The notes beneath the pieces are model-generated. The model was not told the origin of the DNA and ran no database searches. It saw only the letters and a list, made by a program, of their open reading frames with translations. This document shows, piece by piece, positions 36,207 through 47,226 of a stretch of 64,000 nt of DNA. Every line of letters begins with the position of its first letter. The first letter of the stretch is position 1. The position numbers and the translations under genes are program-made. The stretch spans positions 20,361,792 to 20,425,791 of the forward strand of contig NC_133216.1 of assembly GCF_040436345.1 (NCBI RefSeq), written 5' to 3'. The DNA is from Pagrus major (lineage: Eukaryota; Chordata; Actinopteri; Spariformes; Sparidae).

Positions 36207-36645
36207 GCTGTGTTTCTGTTGGACCGCCCTGCAGGAATTCACTTATTTGTGGAAATGTTAAGAATTCAAGCAATGAAGCTCAGAAAAATTGAACGTTGAC
36301 CAAAAACTAAACACTTCCTGAGCGGTGGTGGGATCACCTCGGCAGCTCAGTATAATGACGCTCTTTGTCCTGATCTGGGTTCTTGATTTCTTTATTTTTT
36401 GTGAATTAAAAAACCAACCTGGAGCTCGCTGTGAGTACGAGACAACGAGCTTCAATCCTCTTCCTCCTTCAATCTCTCTCCCACATGGCCGCCTCTCACT
36501 TTCACCTCAGCAGACAATGGCCTCTCTGTCTTCACTGTTTAACCTCTTTCTCACCTATCCTACATCCTCACGCACACCCTTGTGGGACACACCCTTGTGC
36601 ATGTAAGACACAAATCAGTGCAATTTACGTCTATGGAAAAATGCC

Positions 36646-36673
36646 GACACACACACACACACACACACACACG
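36646..36673. repeat. (AC)n microsatellite
   Basis: Nearly pure AC tract. Confidence 0.95.
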
Positions 36674-36870
36674 CAGCCAAAGAAGGGAAATAGCAGCAAT
36701 ATCACTGGTGTGATACCATCCTGAGGATGCCAGAGCTGAGCTGAAGTGTGGCACATGCCTTTGATGTGAATCCAGAGCATGGGCATGTAACAAACGCAGA
36801 TACCAAATTACACCCTGTCCTGCTTTGATCTCTAAAACCCCATGCCTGCTTCTACAGAGGTAATAAGATT

Positions 36871-36884
36871 GTGTGTGTGTGTGA
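36871..36884. repeat. (GT)7 microsatellite
   Basis: Short GT tract followed by GAGAGTGTGT. Confidence 0.85.
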
Positions 36885-37030
36885 GAGTGTGTATCAGAGT
36901 GTGTACAAGACAGTGTTTATTTAGGGGTTTGTGTGCATCTTTTCTCTGCATGATCAGCGCTAGATATGCATAAATGTTCATGCATGTGTGTGTGTCTGCA
37001 TGCATGAGTGCAAATGTGCAATGATACGTG

Positions 37031-37034
<4 letters not shown>

Positions 37035-37072
<38 letters not shown>
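37035..37072. repeat. (GT)19 microsatellite
   Basis: Longest pure GT tract of the window. Confidence 0.95.
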
Positions 37073-37073
<1 letters not shown>

Positions 37074-38057
37074 GGAGGGTCAGGCCTTGGGGAGCTAAAC
37101 CCTGGCAGAGGCTTGTAGGCGCCTGGTAAAAACATGTTCCTGGAGACCTTCTGCCGAGTTTGTCTTGTCGTCACGTCGTCCACAGTGGACTCCCCACTCT
37201 GCCTCCACGGCCGGCGGTGATCAGGTTGCATCTTGGATTTCCATCTGAACCACCCTCTAATCTCACGACAGTCTAGCGTGAGTGGAACCACTTCTCGGCC
37301 CCGTAAGGTCACCCCCTCGCAGGAATTAGCACAACACATGTTTATGTGTCCCACATTACCGTAATGTGTCTGAGGTTTTTGGAGCGATACTCTGAGTGAC
37401 GGATGATTCACTCTGAATGACGTTATGTTGTAATTATGAATGTAGTGTGGGTTGCTGTGGTGTTTTAAAGAGACAAGCACCTTCCTTTTCTCAGAGTGGA
37501 CAAATGATGATGGATGATATGAGATGAGCAACGAGACCTTGAATGTCATCGCTACCAAGAGTCATCTGTTAACAGAAATCACCGCAGCAGTGTAGCATGA
37601 GGATTTGCTTTATTTCACTCAAGCTTTTTCCATCACATCTCATAAAGATGTTGTCACCTGGCTTTGACGTTGGGTAAAAAAAAAGAAGAAGAAGCACAAA
37701 ACATTGTTGTGAAAAACACATGCATGAGGCAAGACGGCTATAAACAGCATATAAAATCATTACAAGCCAAAACAGTCACATAAAATATGGGAAAAGGTTG
37801 AGTCATCGTTATGAAATCACATTTAAATATTGCAAAATATCATTGGCACTGTCACGTGCTGACAATCTCTTTATGCGAGTTATGAGTAAAAAAAGGCATG
37901 ACAGAGTTCATCTTTATTGAAGACTTAAGGACCAGAACAAAGTATAAAAATGATCATCTGAGTCAGAAATAAGACACCTGAGACATCCTGACAGGTCGAA
38001 GGTCAACGATGATAAAAACATATAAGGCAACTCTTCGGGTGCGTTCGTCCTGTCTTT

Positions 38058-38690
38058 GTGATTATATTTTACAGAAGAGTGTCGCAAAACTTATACGTTA
38101 CATGTTGTCTGAACCAAATGTTCAATTCTGCACCCTCAGACTGGAATAAACAGGAAGCGCTCCAGGAACGTTTTTATAAGGGAGGAGGCACACAAAATGT
38201 TGGGGTTGCCACCAAAAGGTGGGACACTTGCAATTTGGGGGCCCTTTGGGTGGCCAACAGTTGTATCAGGGGTCATGGTGCCCCCTGTCCCTCCATTGGG
38301 GACGTCACTGGGAATAAACTGAATGTTTTAAAGCTGCTCGATCTGATTTCTTTGAATGATTTTAAAACCATTTTGAAAGACCTCGAGAACAAACTGTGTG
38401 TGCTTAAACTGATATATCTGGATGAACTTGCACTTTGTTCCTTGAGATGTTATATAGTGTAATACTGTCTGTTTTTTGGTTTTGTATTTGTTTTGTAACA
38501 CTTTATAATAACCATCATTTATAAATGGAAAATGTATTGTTAATTAATTTGGTTATAAGTTATTTCACTGTTAACAAACAATGAAATGCTTAAAACCACT
38601 TACTAAGCTGTAAAGTTGACGCTCATAACACATAATGATTTGTTTCTATCTCACTGGGACCTATCCTGGTTAAATAAAGCTTAAAACAAA
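38058..38690 (+). pseudogene. LINE 3' end, interrupted by a hAT-type insertion
   Basis: The plus-strand frame encodes NSAPSDWNK (ending at 38150), then resumes after the insertion as LNVLKLLDLISLNDFKTIL, matching the C-terminal pattern of fish LINE polyproteins (SAP..WN.LQ..LKL...ISLN.FK..L). The frame ends with TAA at 38460-38462. The region then closes with 'gggacctatcctggttaaat' and 'aaagctt' at about 38657-38683, a known LINE 3' tail of fish. It is a 5'-truncated dead copy, as is normal for LINEs. Confidence 0.6.
38151..38310. mobile_element. Non-autonomous hAT element with 8-bp target duplication
   Basis: A 160-bp insertion starting CAGGAAGCG and ending GACGTCACTG is flanked by perfect 8-bp direct repeats, GGAATAAA at 38143-38150 and 38311-38318. 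CAG/CTG ends and 8-bp duplications are hAT hallmarks. The G-rich interior ('ggccctttgggtggcc', 'gccccctgtccctcc') is also typical of hAT derivatives. It sits inside the LINE frame. Confidence 0.75.
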
Positions 38691-38699
38691 ATGAAAAAT

Positions 38700-40150
38700 A
38701 ATATATCATTACATTGTCCCTGGTTTGGTCCAACCAGAGACCTCTGACCCTCCCCCAAATCATTTCTTCCACATGCTCACTGTCAAATAAAGGCCAAAAA
38801 TAACTGAAGAAGCACTCAAGAGAAAAATAAAATCTCTTTGTTGTGCTAAAGTAGTGTCTTAGTCCATATATGGCTACAAGAACCAACCATGTGTGGACGC
38901 TAAATAGATGTTTTCTGTTGCTATGTTGTCAGCAGTTAATGTCGGTTTCTTTCACAGGGTGATTTGGGGGGTAATAAAGGGTGTTGCATTGTTAAAGCCA
39001 AAAGTTTAACGTTAACATGCTTTTTTTTTTTTTTAGTGGAAAAACTATGTGTACATACGACAATTTGTCTCCCTGCATCCCCTCGTTAAAGCTGAACGAG
39101 TCATCCAGTGCTTGTAAATGCCTGAGCAGCTCAGCCAGGATAATGAGGATGATGAAGCCTGCGGGAGGCAGCTTCACGGGTGTCTGGCGGCACTTAGTGG
39201 TGAGAGCGTGCTACTGAGAGACTTCACGTCAGCCCGCAGCACCGAGGTCGCAGAGACAAAAGGCATTCACGGCATTCGTGTGAGACTCGAGTCCGTCGGG
39301 CAAATGTGGCACATTACTGCAAATACTGCTAATAATCCTGCTGCTATTCGGTGACACACGAGCATTAATGGAGCCTGTTTACAAACACATGTAAACACTT
39401 AGGCCTGCCAACATGGCTGAGTGATGTAATGGAAAGTATGAATGCGCCGGGGGTCTGCTGTCTCACCAGGAATAGAGGGCAAAGTGTGAAGCAGCAGTCG
39501 CAGCACGTTGTCAGAGTGTGTTTGATTTTAACGGAGTCGCGTCATGTTTGGCTTCAGAAACAACGATGCCGTGAGAAATGTGAGAAATTCTTCTTTACAG
39601 ATGATTCCTCATTAATAACCAGCGGTGGATTGCAACTAAATGCTTTTACTTAAAAATTTGAGGTACTTTGCCACTTTCTACTAGGACTACACTTTTAATT
39701 TTAATGGGGAATACTTTACTTTACAAATCAAGATTTTCTTTTATACAAAACTTATAAAATATAATGTTTTGTCATAAATTAAACCACCAAACAGTTAATA
39801 GTTCTCAGTACGCCTGAAATGATCAATCAATTAATCGACTCGTTCCTTTTAAAATGTTTTTAAATGTATTTTTAATAATGTCGAGGAACTGATGGTTCGA
39901 CAAAGCAAACCGTGTTGAAGGCGTCACTTTGGGCTCTGGGTGACTAGAATTTTTAACAAACTTGATGATCTATCGATTAATGGAAGAAATAATCAGCTGA
40001 TGGGTCCATAATGGAAATAATCATGTACAGTTCACATAACAAAGTATTTTCACAGTGTGGTATTAGTACTTCCTCCACCACTGTTAGTAAACAAATACAT
40101 TCAGATTAAGGTACCTGAGGTGCTTCATGTAGTTTTGTACCAGGCACTTA
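38700..40150. other. Gene-free DNA downstream of grk7
   Basis: No gene recognised. Fragments near 39610-39715 and 40020-40085 ('ttttacttaaaaatttgag', 'gtacttcctccaccactg') belong to the fish repeat family at 14800-14990. A T tract lies at 39022-39035. Confidence 0.35.
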
Positions 40151-40157
40151 AAGATAT

Positions 40158-40414
40158 TAAAGGTCCAGTGTGTAGGATTTAGGGGGAAGTATGGACTATA
40201 ATATTCATAATTAGGTGTTCATTATATGTGAAGTGTATAATGACTTGAAACTAAGAATTGTGTTGTCATTATCTTAGCATGAGCCTTTTGTATCTACAGA
40301 GGGAGTGGCTCCTCCACCATGTTTCTACAGTAGCCCAGAAAGGACAAACCAAACACTGACCCTAGAGAGGGGCCATCACTAGATGCCACTAAATCCTTCT
40401 CACTGGACGTTTAA
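40158..40414. mobile_element. MITE with TAAAGGTCCAGTGTGTAGG termini
   Basis: The left end 'taaaggtccagtgtgtagga' is mirrored by the right end 'aatccttctcactggacgtt' plus 'taa'. The interior has 'gaaactaagaattgtg', 'ccaccatgtttctacagta' and 'gcccagaaaggacaaaccaa'. This is a very abundant percomorph element, here 257 bp. It lies 84 bp past the grk7 stop on the gene strand and probably within its 3' UTR. Confidence 0.75.
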
Positions 40415-40497
40415 ATTAAAGGACTTCTGTGTATATTCAAGTATTCAAAAGGAAAAATGTTTTCCTAGTTGCACATATTGATGAGTAGATAGAAGGC

Positions 40498-43400
40498 TTA
40501 CAAAATGGCGCACATCTTGGACGCCCACACAGTCTCAGAGCTCAGACCGGGGTCGTTCAGCTCGTCAAACACTCCGCTGTCGATCATCTCCTTCTGCCAC
40601 TTGACGGAGACTGCGCCTGTGCTGAACTCCTTGAAGAATTTCTCATCTTTAGCATCAAACGTAACGTTCTCATCCTCCGAGGTGTCTCTGAACTTGTCCA
40701 TGTTGTTGGCGTAGACCACGTTGGATTTTGGCACCCAGGGGGCCTCCACCAGCCCGGCCTCCAGACGGTGGAAATTAATGTTCTTGAAAAACACGTGTTT
40801 TCGCGGGTCCTCGTTGCTGGTGTTAGAAAGACACAACATGTGTTTAATGTTTGAATGGAGAATGAAACCTACGTTACACATTTTCTTGACGTTTGATTTA
40901 TTCCTTGACGTCTACACCAGCTAACCTCATTTCACAAATTACTGTATGTGCTTGAGAAAATGGGAGTTTGTACTCACCGGGACCCGAGGCGATACTGCGC
41001 CTTCTTCCTGAGAAAGCAGCGGATGATATCTTTGCTGGGAGCATCAAAGCATTTGTGTTCAAACTTGATGTCTTCCTCCAGAGTGCGACGGGTCACCTCC
41101 TCTTTCTGCACCTTTTCTCTGAAGTCTTTAAAAGGCAAGCGGGCGGCCACCATCTCGTACACGCTGCAGCCCAGAGCCCACCAGTCCACACACGTGCTGT
41201 AGCTCTCCTGCCTCAGGATCTCAGGGGCCATGTAACCCGTCGTACCAGCCTGACAACACAGACACAGGGGGAGACTGTGTGAGAGAGACTTTAAAGAGAC
41301 GTAATTCTTCTGGGGTTCATTTCAACGGTACTTGTTAAGGCTTGGTTAAATTCTGGGTTAACGCTCAGGGTGGGAAACCAGAACGCTGGGATAATGTAAT
41401 GTCTTCCAGGTTACAAGTCATATAAATGTCAGTAATGTGACAAACTGTTGTTTTTTTACAGCTTCCCAATTGATCAGTAACTGAAAAGATGATGGATGGT
41501 GAACATGTGGAGCAGAAGAAGAAAAAGAAAAGTAACAAATATGGCCAACTTTGACTTAAATGTATTAAACTTATTTCTATGCTAAAAATAACTTATTAAC
41601 ATGGGTAACACTTCATAATAATCATTGATAAATTATACATGTATAGATCATTCAATTTAGTTAAGTAATTGTAAAGGTTAAAAACATGTTTGTTAATGAA
41701 CTACACAGTATTTATTAACCATTTACAAAGTATTATGATTAATCTCAACTTTCCAATAAACAATTGCTAATAAATAGTTTATATATCATTTCATTGCTAG
41801 TTGACAATTAAATAACTGTTAGATAAAGTTTAATTAACTATAAATATGCCATTATTAATAATATAGAATTGTTTATTTTAATAATATAACAAATATTATA
41901 AAGTCTTACAATATATATATATATATATATATGTATTAAGATATCAAAGATCCAGAAAAAATACCAAGGACATGACCTCAGTGTCCTCAGCAGCTACGGC
42001 CCTGATTAGGAGGCACACTCGGCCATATTTCAGGGTAAAACATATTTGATCACTCGTTAGCTGATGTTAGCGTTCAACAACTTCCTGATGTGTTAATATT
42101 TCTGTATGATGTAGGATGTCAGAGGAAAATGGCTGCCATATCACTGTGGTCTATGGTCCCTGAGCTACAAGCTAACTGTGATACAAATAAAGAGATATAT
42201 ATGTATGCTAGCAGTGGTGCACTCAGGATGTTTGAGGGGCAGGGGCGAAAAACATTAAAAGAGCACCAGCTGTATGCAGGAGGGGGCACTAAATCATGTT
42301 TTATCTACCATAGGGGCATCAGCAAGGGCGTAGAGTGGTGTAGGGATGATGTTTTTTTTGTAGGCCAACCCAGAAGTACACTGCCCTGGTCCCCTGGATT
42401 TTGGATTATTGCTGAAAATAAGCCCTGTGGCAAACACAAGTTTATGACACTTATTAAATTAAATCGCTAGAAGTAAAAAGCTAATGTCAGGCTACAAACA
42501 GACTACATTGCGGTCGCGAGACATAAACGTCACCACCACTAAGCATCTAACTATGCAATTAATTTACGTGTACTGACTGTGAACGTACTGACTCATCTCC
42601 TCGTACAGACACATGCCTGGTGTTAGTACAGCAAAGATTAAGCAGCTGATGCCGAGGGCACTGGTCAGTCTTCCGTATATTTCCCAGCCATCCAGCTGGG
42701 GATGAGGTCAGTCACCTTTTAATCAGATTAATTTGGGTCTGACAGGGTTTGGTCTCCTGTGATGTTGGACAGGACATTATATCTATTCCTGGTAAGCTAC
42801 TTGTGGTGGGTGGTCAACAAAGGCGATTGTAATGGCATTAACAAGCGAGCAAAGATAGACCCTGGAGGGAACTAACCAAGCTCTTCTCCTATGGGTGTGT
42901 GAACAAAGATTATGTTGAGTAGCACAGTCCACAGGGTGCATGTCATCTGTCTGACATGTAGGTCAGTCTAGGGACAGGTCACCTCACTAACCTTCTGACA
43001 GATCATTTTGCCCTTTGGCAGCTCCACAGCTAATCCGAGGTCTGACAGCCGACACTGTCCTTTAGCATCCAGCAACACGTTCTCAGGCTTCATATCCCGG
43101 TACACAATGTCCATAGAGTGCAGGTGGAGTATCCCCGTGGTTATCTGGGCCGTGTAGTAAACAACACGCTCCATACGTATACCCCGCTCCCCGAGCTCGT
43201 AGATATGGAACCTGAGATCTCCTCCGTTCATGAGGTCCATGATCAGGCACAGGTGGGTCTTGTTGTCGTAAGCGTACGCCAGGTTTACGATGAAGAGGCT
43301 GTCCACCTTCTCCAGGATCTTCTTCTCCAGAAGAGCAAACCTCTCACCAGCTTTCTTCTTTAAGCGCCTCTTATCTAGCTTCTTGCAGGCGTACATCTGG

Positions 43401-44207
43401 CCTGTGAACTTCACCTGCACGGCACAAACCTGCAAGACAGAGTGACATCACTTTGAGCATCCACCGTGTCACCCTGAAATATGTTGACAGAAGCTAAAAC
43501 ATGACGGAAGAGGAGCAAAGATGTGCTCCCAGTGGAAGTCCATCAATCAATATTGAAGTCGAGATGCTGAGATTTCTGGTACTTACCTCGCCAAAGCCAC
43601 CTTTTCCCAAAGTCCTAAACTCATAAAAGTATTTGCTGGTGATCTTCTGCTTCTCAAACTCCTTCCACTGCAAGAACCTGTAGAAAAAGGGGCTTTTTAG
43701 GTACGCCGAGAAAGGTTTCCCCCTCAGGAAGTCCCTTGTGGCTTCTTTTATCTGGTCCATCGTCACCTCGTCGAAGTTCTTCTCTGATAAGTTCCTGCAT
43801 TTTTCAGCCGCCTCTCCCGTGAGGTAGGAGAGAAAACTCTCGGACTCAGGCCGACAGAACTTAGCGACAATTCTCTGTTTTGCTTTCTGTCTGGTTTCGT
43901 CTTCAGCAAAGCTCCACCGGCTCAGCTCCTCCAGGAACTCAGTGGCTGCCACGGACTGCGGGTCAGAGGCCAGGAGGAACTGCTGGAACAACTTCCTCCC
44001 AATAGGCTGCCGCTCACACAGTGACTCGTACTTATTCCCCACCGCCAGCTGGAGAGCAGACGACTTCTTTGGTTTCGGCAGCGTCAGGGAGAGTCTCTGC
44101 TTCCTCAGCTCATTGCGATCCACATGCTGAGCCTTCAGGTAGGCTGTGTTGGCTACCAGGGTGTCCAGTCCCACCAGGTCACCCACACTGGATGTATCCT
44201 GTGACAT
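40498..44207 (-). CDS. grk7: G-protein-coupled receptor kinase 7 (cone opsin kinase), four exons
   Basis: Exons on the minus strand are 43587-44207, 42992-43429, 40978-41249 and 40498-40816, all with GT-AG introns and a continuous frame of 549 aa (human GRK7 has 553). Family role: phosphorylates light-activated cone opsins at photoreceptor outer-segment membranes. The N-terminal helix region ([14 protein letters not shown]) and RGS-homology domain (about 60-180) precede the kinase domain: GKGGFGEV loop at 201-208, ATP lysine K223, catalytic D319 in [11 protein letters not shown] at 337-339 and MAPEI. The C terminus CAIL is a CaaX box whose Leu predicts geranylgeranylation, a GRK7 trait. Four coding exons match the human gene. 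An odd point is that the start used here adds about seven residues before the usual first residue. rnf7 lies upstream in the same orientation, as in human 3q23. grk7a versus grk7b is unresolved. Confidence 0.95.
41250..42991 (-). other. grk7 intron 2 with repeats
   Basis: A 1.74-kb intron. It contains an (AT)12 tract at 41909-41932 and, at 42212 to about 42345, a stretch starting 'cagtggtgcactcaggatgt' with G-rich interior ('gaggggcaggggcgaaaaac', 'gtagagtggtgtagg') that resembles a degraded hAT element. No exon-like sequence seen. Confidence 0.5.
41909..41932. repeat. (AT)12 microsatellite
   Basis: AT tract in grk7 intron 2. Confidence 0.9.
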
Positions 44208-45780
44208 ACCTGGGCCCGATCAACTACATACCTACAGTTCACCTATCTGCAGGTTCCAGGCACAAGTGAGCGCCTCAAGCACTTACATCCTGAACATCCT
44301 CCCCCTCTTGTGCTGCGTCTCCTGGAGAATTAAAAGCACCACAGTCCTTAGGGATTTGTTGCGAGCTAAGTATCTTTGCACGCTTATTCGTAGACGGCAC
44401 CAAGAGAAAGCAACTTATCTGGTTTGAACTTAAGAGGCTTTAGGCCCGTCTATTTTTAGAAGATGCACAGTGCTTGTGTGCAGTAATTGGGATGCCAGCA
44501 TGATGAGGTGGCAGATCCTGACCTGAACAAGTTATGGTTGATTTTAGCTCGTTAGGAGATAAAGAAGCCACTGTGAGAGCTGTGTGTGTATAATATGTGA
44601 AGTGTGCATCAAAGTATGCACACATCATTGTTTATTGTAGGAGAAAGAATGAAGACTTTAGTAAATTAACCCTAATTGGTTTAGTGGACAGCCTAAGAAA
44701 TTAATTTTCTTGAGCTGTTGGTGGAGTGACGGCATTCAATACCGGGGGAGGCTCTGGATCAGGTAGAAGTGTCCTTGTCCTCGATGTGTTGAAGTGTCCT
44801 TGGGCGAGATACTGAACTCTAACTTGCTCCTGATTGCTGTTCCAGCCATGTGAGTGCTTGTGTTAATGACGAAGCAAAGAAATATTGTGTGGTGCTTTTA
44901 GTTAGGAAGCACTGCGTCAGCAACTTGAAGCTTTAGTCGTACAGAAGTGGACACGGTTTCATCTAAAGTAGGTTGGAAAAACTATTGACTGCATCATTGC
45001 ATTCCTGTGACACTTGGACTCATTATGGACAGTTTAAAAACACGTGTTCAAATCAAACCAGCAGAATCATATCGCACTTTTACTCCATGCATTCTTCTTC
45101 CTTTTCAAGATCTGCTCCTTACAAGACCCAAAAAGCTAATTAGTGACGTGCAGCTTCCTCTGGAGCCGCTTCCTCCTCATGCAGTCCACTCCAAGACCTC
45201 TGAACACACTTTAATGTATTAACAAGTATCAGCTTATTGTGCAACCTGACGCCATTAATAGTGTTAAATGTATTATATGTTTTTTATTGGAAGTTTATCT
45301 AAGTAGCATCTGAGTCTTGTCAAGGTAGAGCTAAATGTAGTGGAGTAAAGAAAAAAATACAGCATCTCCTTCTGGTGTCGTGGAAAAGATATACTCAAGT
45401 ACAAGTACTTTAAATGTGTACTTAAGTACAGTACATGAGTAAATGTTCTTAGTTACAAACCACCACTGCTGCTGTGATCAGGTTAAGCTGCAAACTGGAA
45501 CAAGCCCAGACGTGGCATACATGTATAACAAGTGCCAGAGGTTAGCATGGCCGGCCTCCAGGTAGTTCACTTTGACTGCCAAAGTACTTACGGCTGTAAG
45601 GTGACTTAAGGATTTTAACTGGACGTTTCCATGTTCAGGGATTGTTTGGTGATGCACAGATTATGTTCAGGAGCCAACTCATACTCTGAGCCCCCGTCTA
45701 CAGGGCTACAACACGTACCCTCTCATATCTTAATACCAGGAAGTTATCTAAAATGGCTTGTTTGAAAGAAGTACATGTTT
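44208..45780. other. Intergenic DNA between grk7 and rnf7
   Basis: It contains the grk7 promoter/5' UTR, not resolved. About 44750-44880 is a SINE-type fish repeat ('gtccttgggcgagatactga', 'ctaacttgctcctgattgct') with 'gaagtgtccttg' present twice. About 45330-45470 belongs to the repeat family at 14800-14990 ('tcaagtacaagtacttt'). No gene found. Confidence 0.4.
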
Positions 45781-45797
45781 ACAGCTATACACAATTC

Positions 45798-45803
45798 TTT
45801 ATT
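45798..45803 (-). terminator. Putative rnf7 polyadenylation signal AATAAA
   Basis: Canonical hexamer on the minus strand about 340 bases past the rnf7 stop codon. It would give a short 3' UTR. Confidence 0.5.
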
Positions 45804-46143
45804 TTTAAAAAGACAGTCACATATTCAAGGTGTGCTGAACACCACCACAGTACAATAATGTAAAGCTAACATGTGACCAAACACTGCAAGGAGGTTCATG
45901 CTTCTCTTAATATGTCCACACGCATCGACCCCCTGGTTGACCGACGCGTCCTCGATGCTTCAAATTTATCCACCGTCCTCCTTCGACCAGGACTACTGGA
46001 ACATGCAATCATAAGTAGGAGGGCAGCCGTCGATGTCTAGTGGCTCTGCACGGGACGTTGCAGTGATCACTGTCAAGTCTTGTCACCACTTTCGGGTGCA
46101 TACGCAGGTGTCGTCTGAGGATCAGAACGCCTGGCACCGGAGC

Positions 46144-47226
46144 TTATTTGCCGATTCTCTGCACCACCCAGTCCTGCTGGCAGAGCGGGCAGCGATTGTT
46201 CTGCTTCACCCAGAGGGACATGCAGCAGTTGTGGAAGGAGTGGTTGCACTCGCCCCACACAACTGGAAGAAGATGAAGACAGAGGGAGAGTCAGTGAATG
46301 AGTATCAGAAGGAGCACTTCATAATTTATCAGCTGAGCTTTCACAGAATATAAAAGTACAACCTTAATTCTTTTAATGCTGAATAAAACTGATTTGTCTT
46401 TAGTTTGTCAATGACATTTAATCATGCCTTAAGATCTCTAAAGACACTATATGCACATCAATCTGGATAGAGTCAGTGATTTACAGTGCATATATCCAGT
46501 AAATCTTCTTATGTCACTCTGTGGAGGGTCATTCATACTGCATATAGTACTATTTAATTATTTTACACCACTTTACTTATGAGTTTAGTTGTATTATGAT
46601 TACTTGCTCTGCAGATGGCTCTTTAAATTAAATAAATCTGTTGACAGGTCAGTTTCAAACATTCACCCAACGCCATGTTAACTAAATAATATGTCTCTTT
46701 GACTTAGCTTACATGAAAGGACTTATTTAAATACCCTTCCTCTGTCATTAGCTGGCTTGGTCGGCTTATTTGACAGCTATATAGCTAAAGCTAACGTTAG
46801 CTTCTTGGATTAACCTGCTCACTTGTTGGTGGCTCAACGCTTTTATAACGTTTAACTACTTACCAACACAGTCCTCCTGTTTGTTTTCCGCCTGGCACCG
46901 GAGACAAGCGTCTGCAAACCAACACAGAGACATGTTACAGTGGCACTCTGACAGCGACCTCTGGTATCAGTGCAAATATTAGCCACCTTAGCTACATTAG
47001 CCGGTGTCCGAGCTAAGCTAGCTAGCCGGCTAACTAACACCGTCTGTTCCTCGGACTCACCCATCACTTGTACCCGACAAATGGCACAGGTGTCGCACTC
47101 CACGTCCCAGCTCCACATAGCTACAGCGTTCCACTTCTTTAGGGAAAACATCTTGTCCCCGCTGGACTTGGAGCCTGAGGAAGTGTTGTGAGAGAGGACT
47201 AAACCCGGCTCGTCACCGTCATCCAT
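46144..47226 (-). CDS. rnf7: RNF7/RBX2 (SAG), RING-H2 subunit of cullin-RING ligases, three exons
   Basis: Exons on the minus strand are 47061-47226, 46864-46911 (48 bp) and 46144-46262, with GT-AG introns; joined they encode 110 aa (human RNF7 has 113). The protein binds a cullin, typically CUL5, and recruits the ubiquitin- or NEDD8-charged E2. The near-invariant segment [20 protein letters not shown] (25-44) forms the cullin-binding strand. It is followed by a zinc-binding RING-H2 region rich in Cys/His (CDTCAIC, CLRCQ, ECNHSFH, CCMSLW, RCPLCQ). The C terminus WVVQRIGK is identical to the human end. The variable, acidic and Ser-rich N terminus (1-24) distinguishes it from RBX1. It is the upstream neighbour of grk7 and is transcribed divergently from the TMEM255 gene 1.6 kb away. 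Confidence 0.97.

Noticed and set aside
46073-46258. A 61-codon minus-strand frame over rnf7 exon 3
   Set aside because: It is the wrong frame of the exon that encodes the RING-H2 C terminus.
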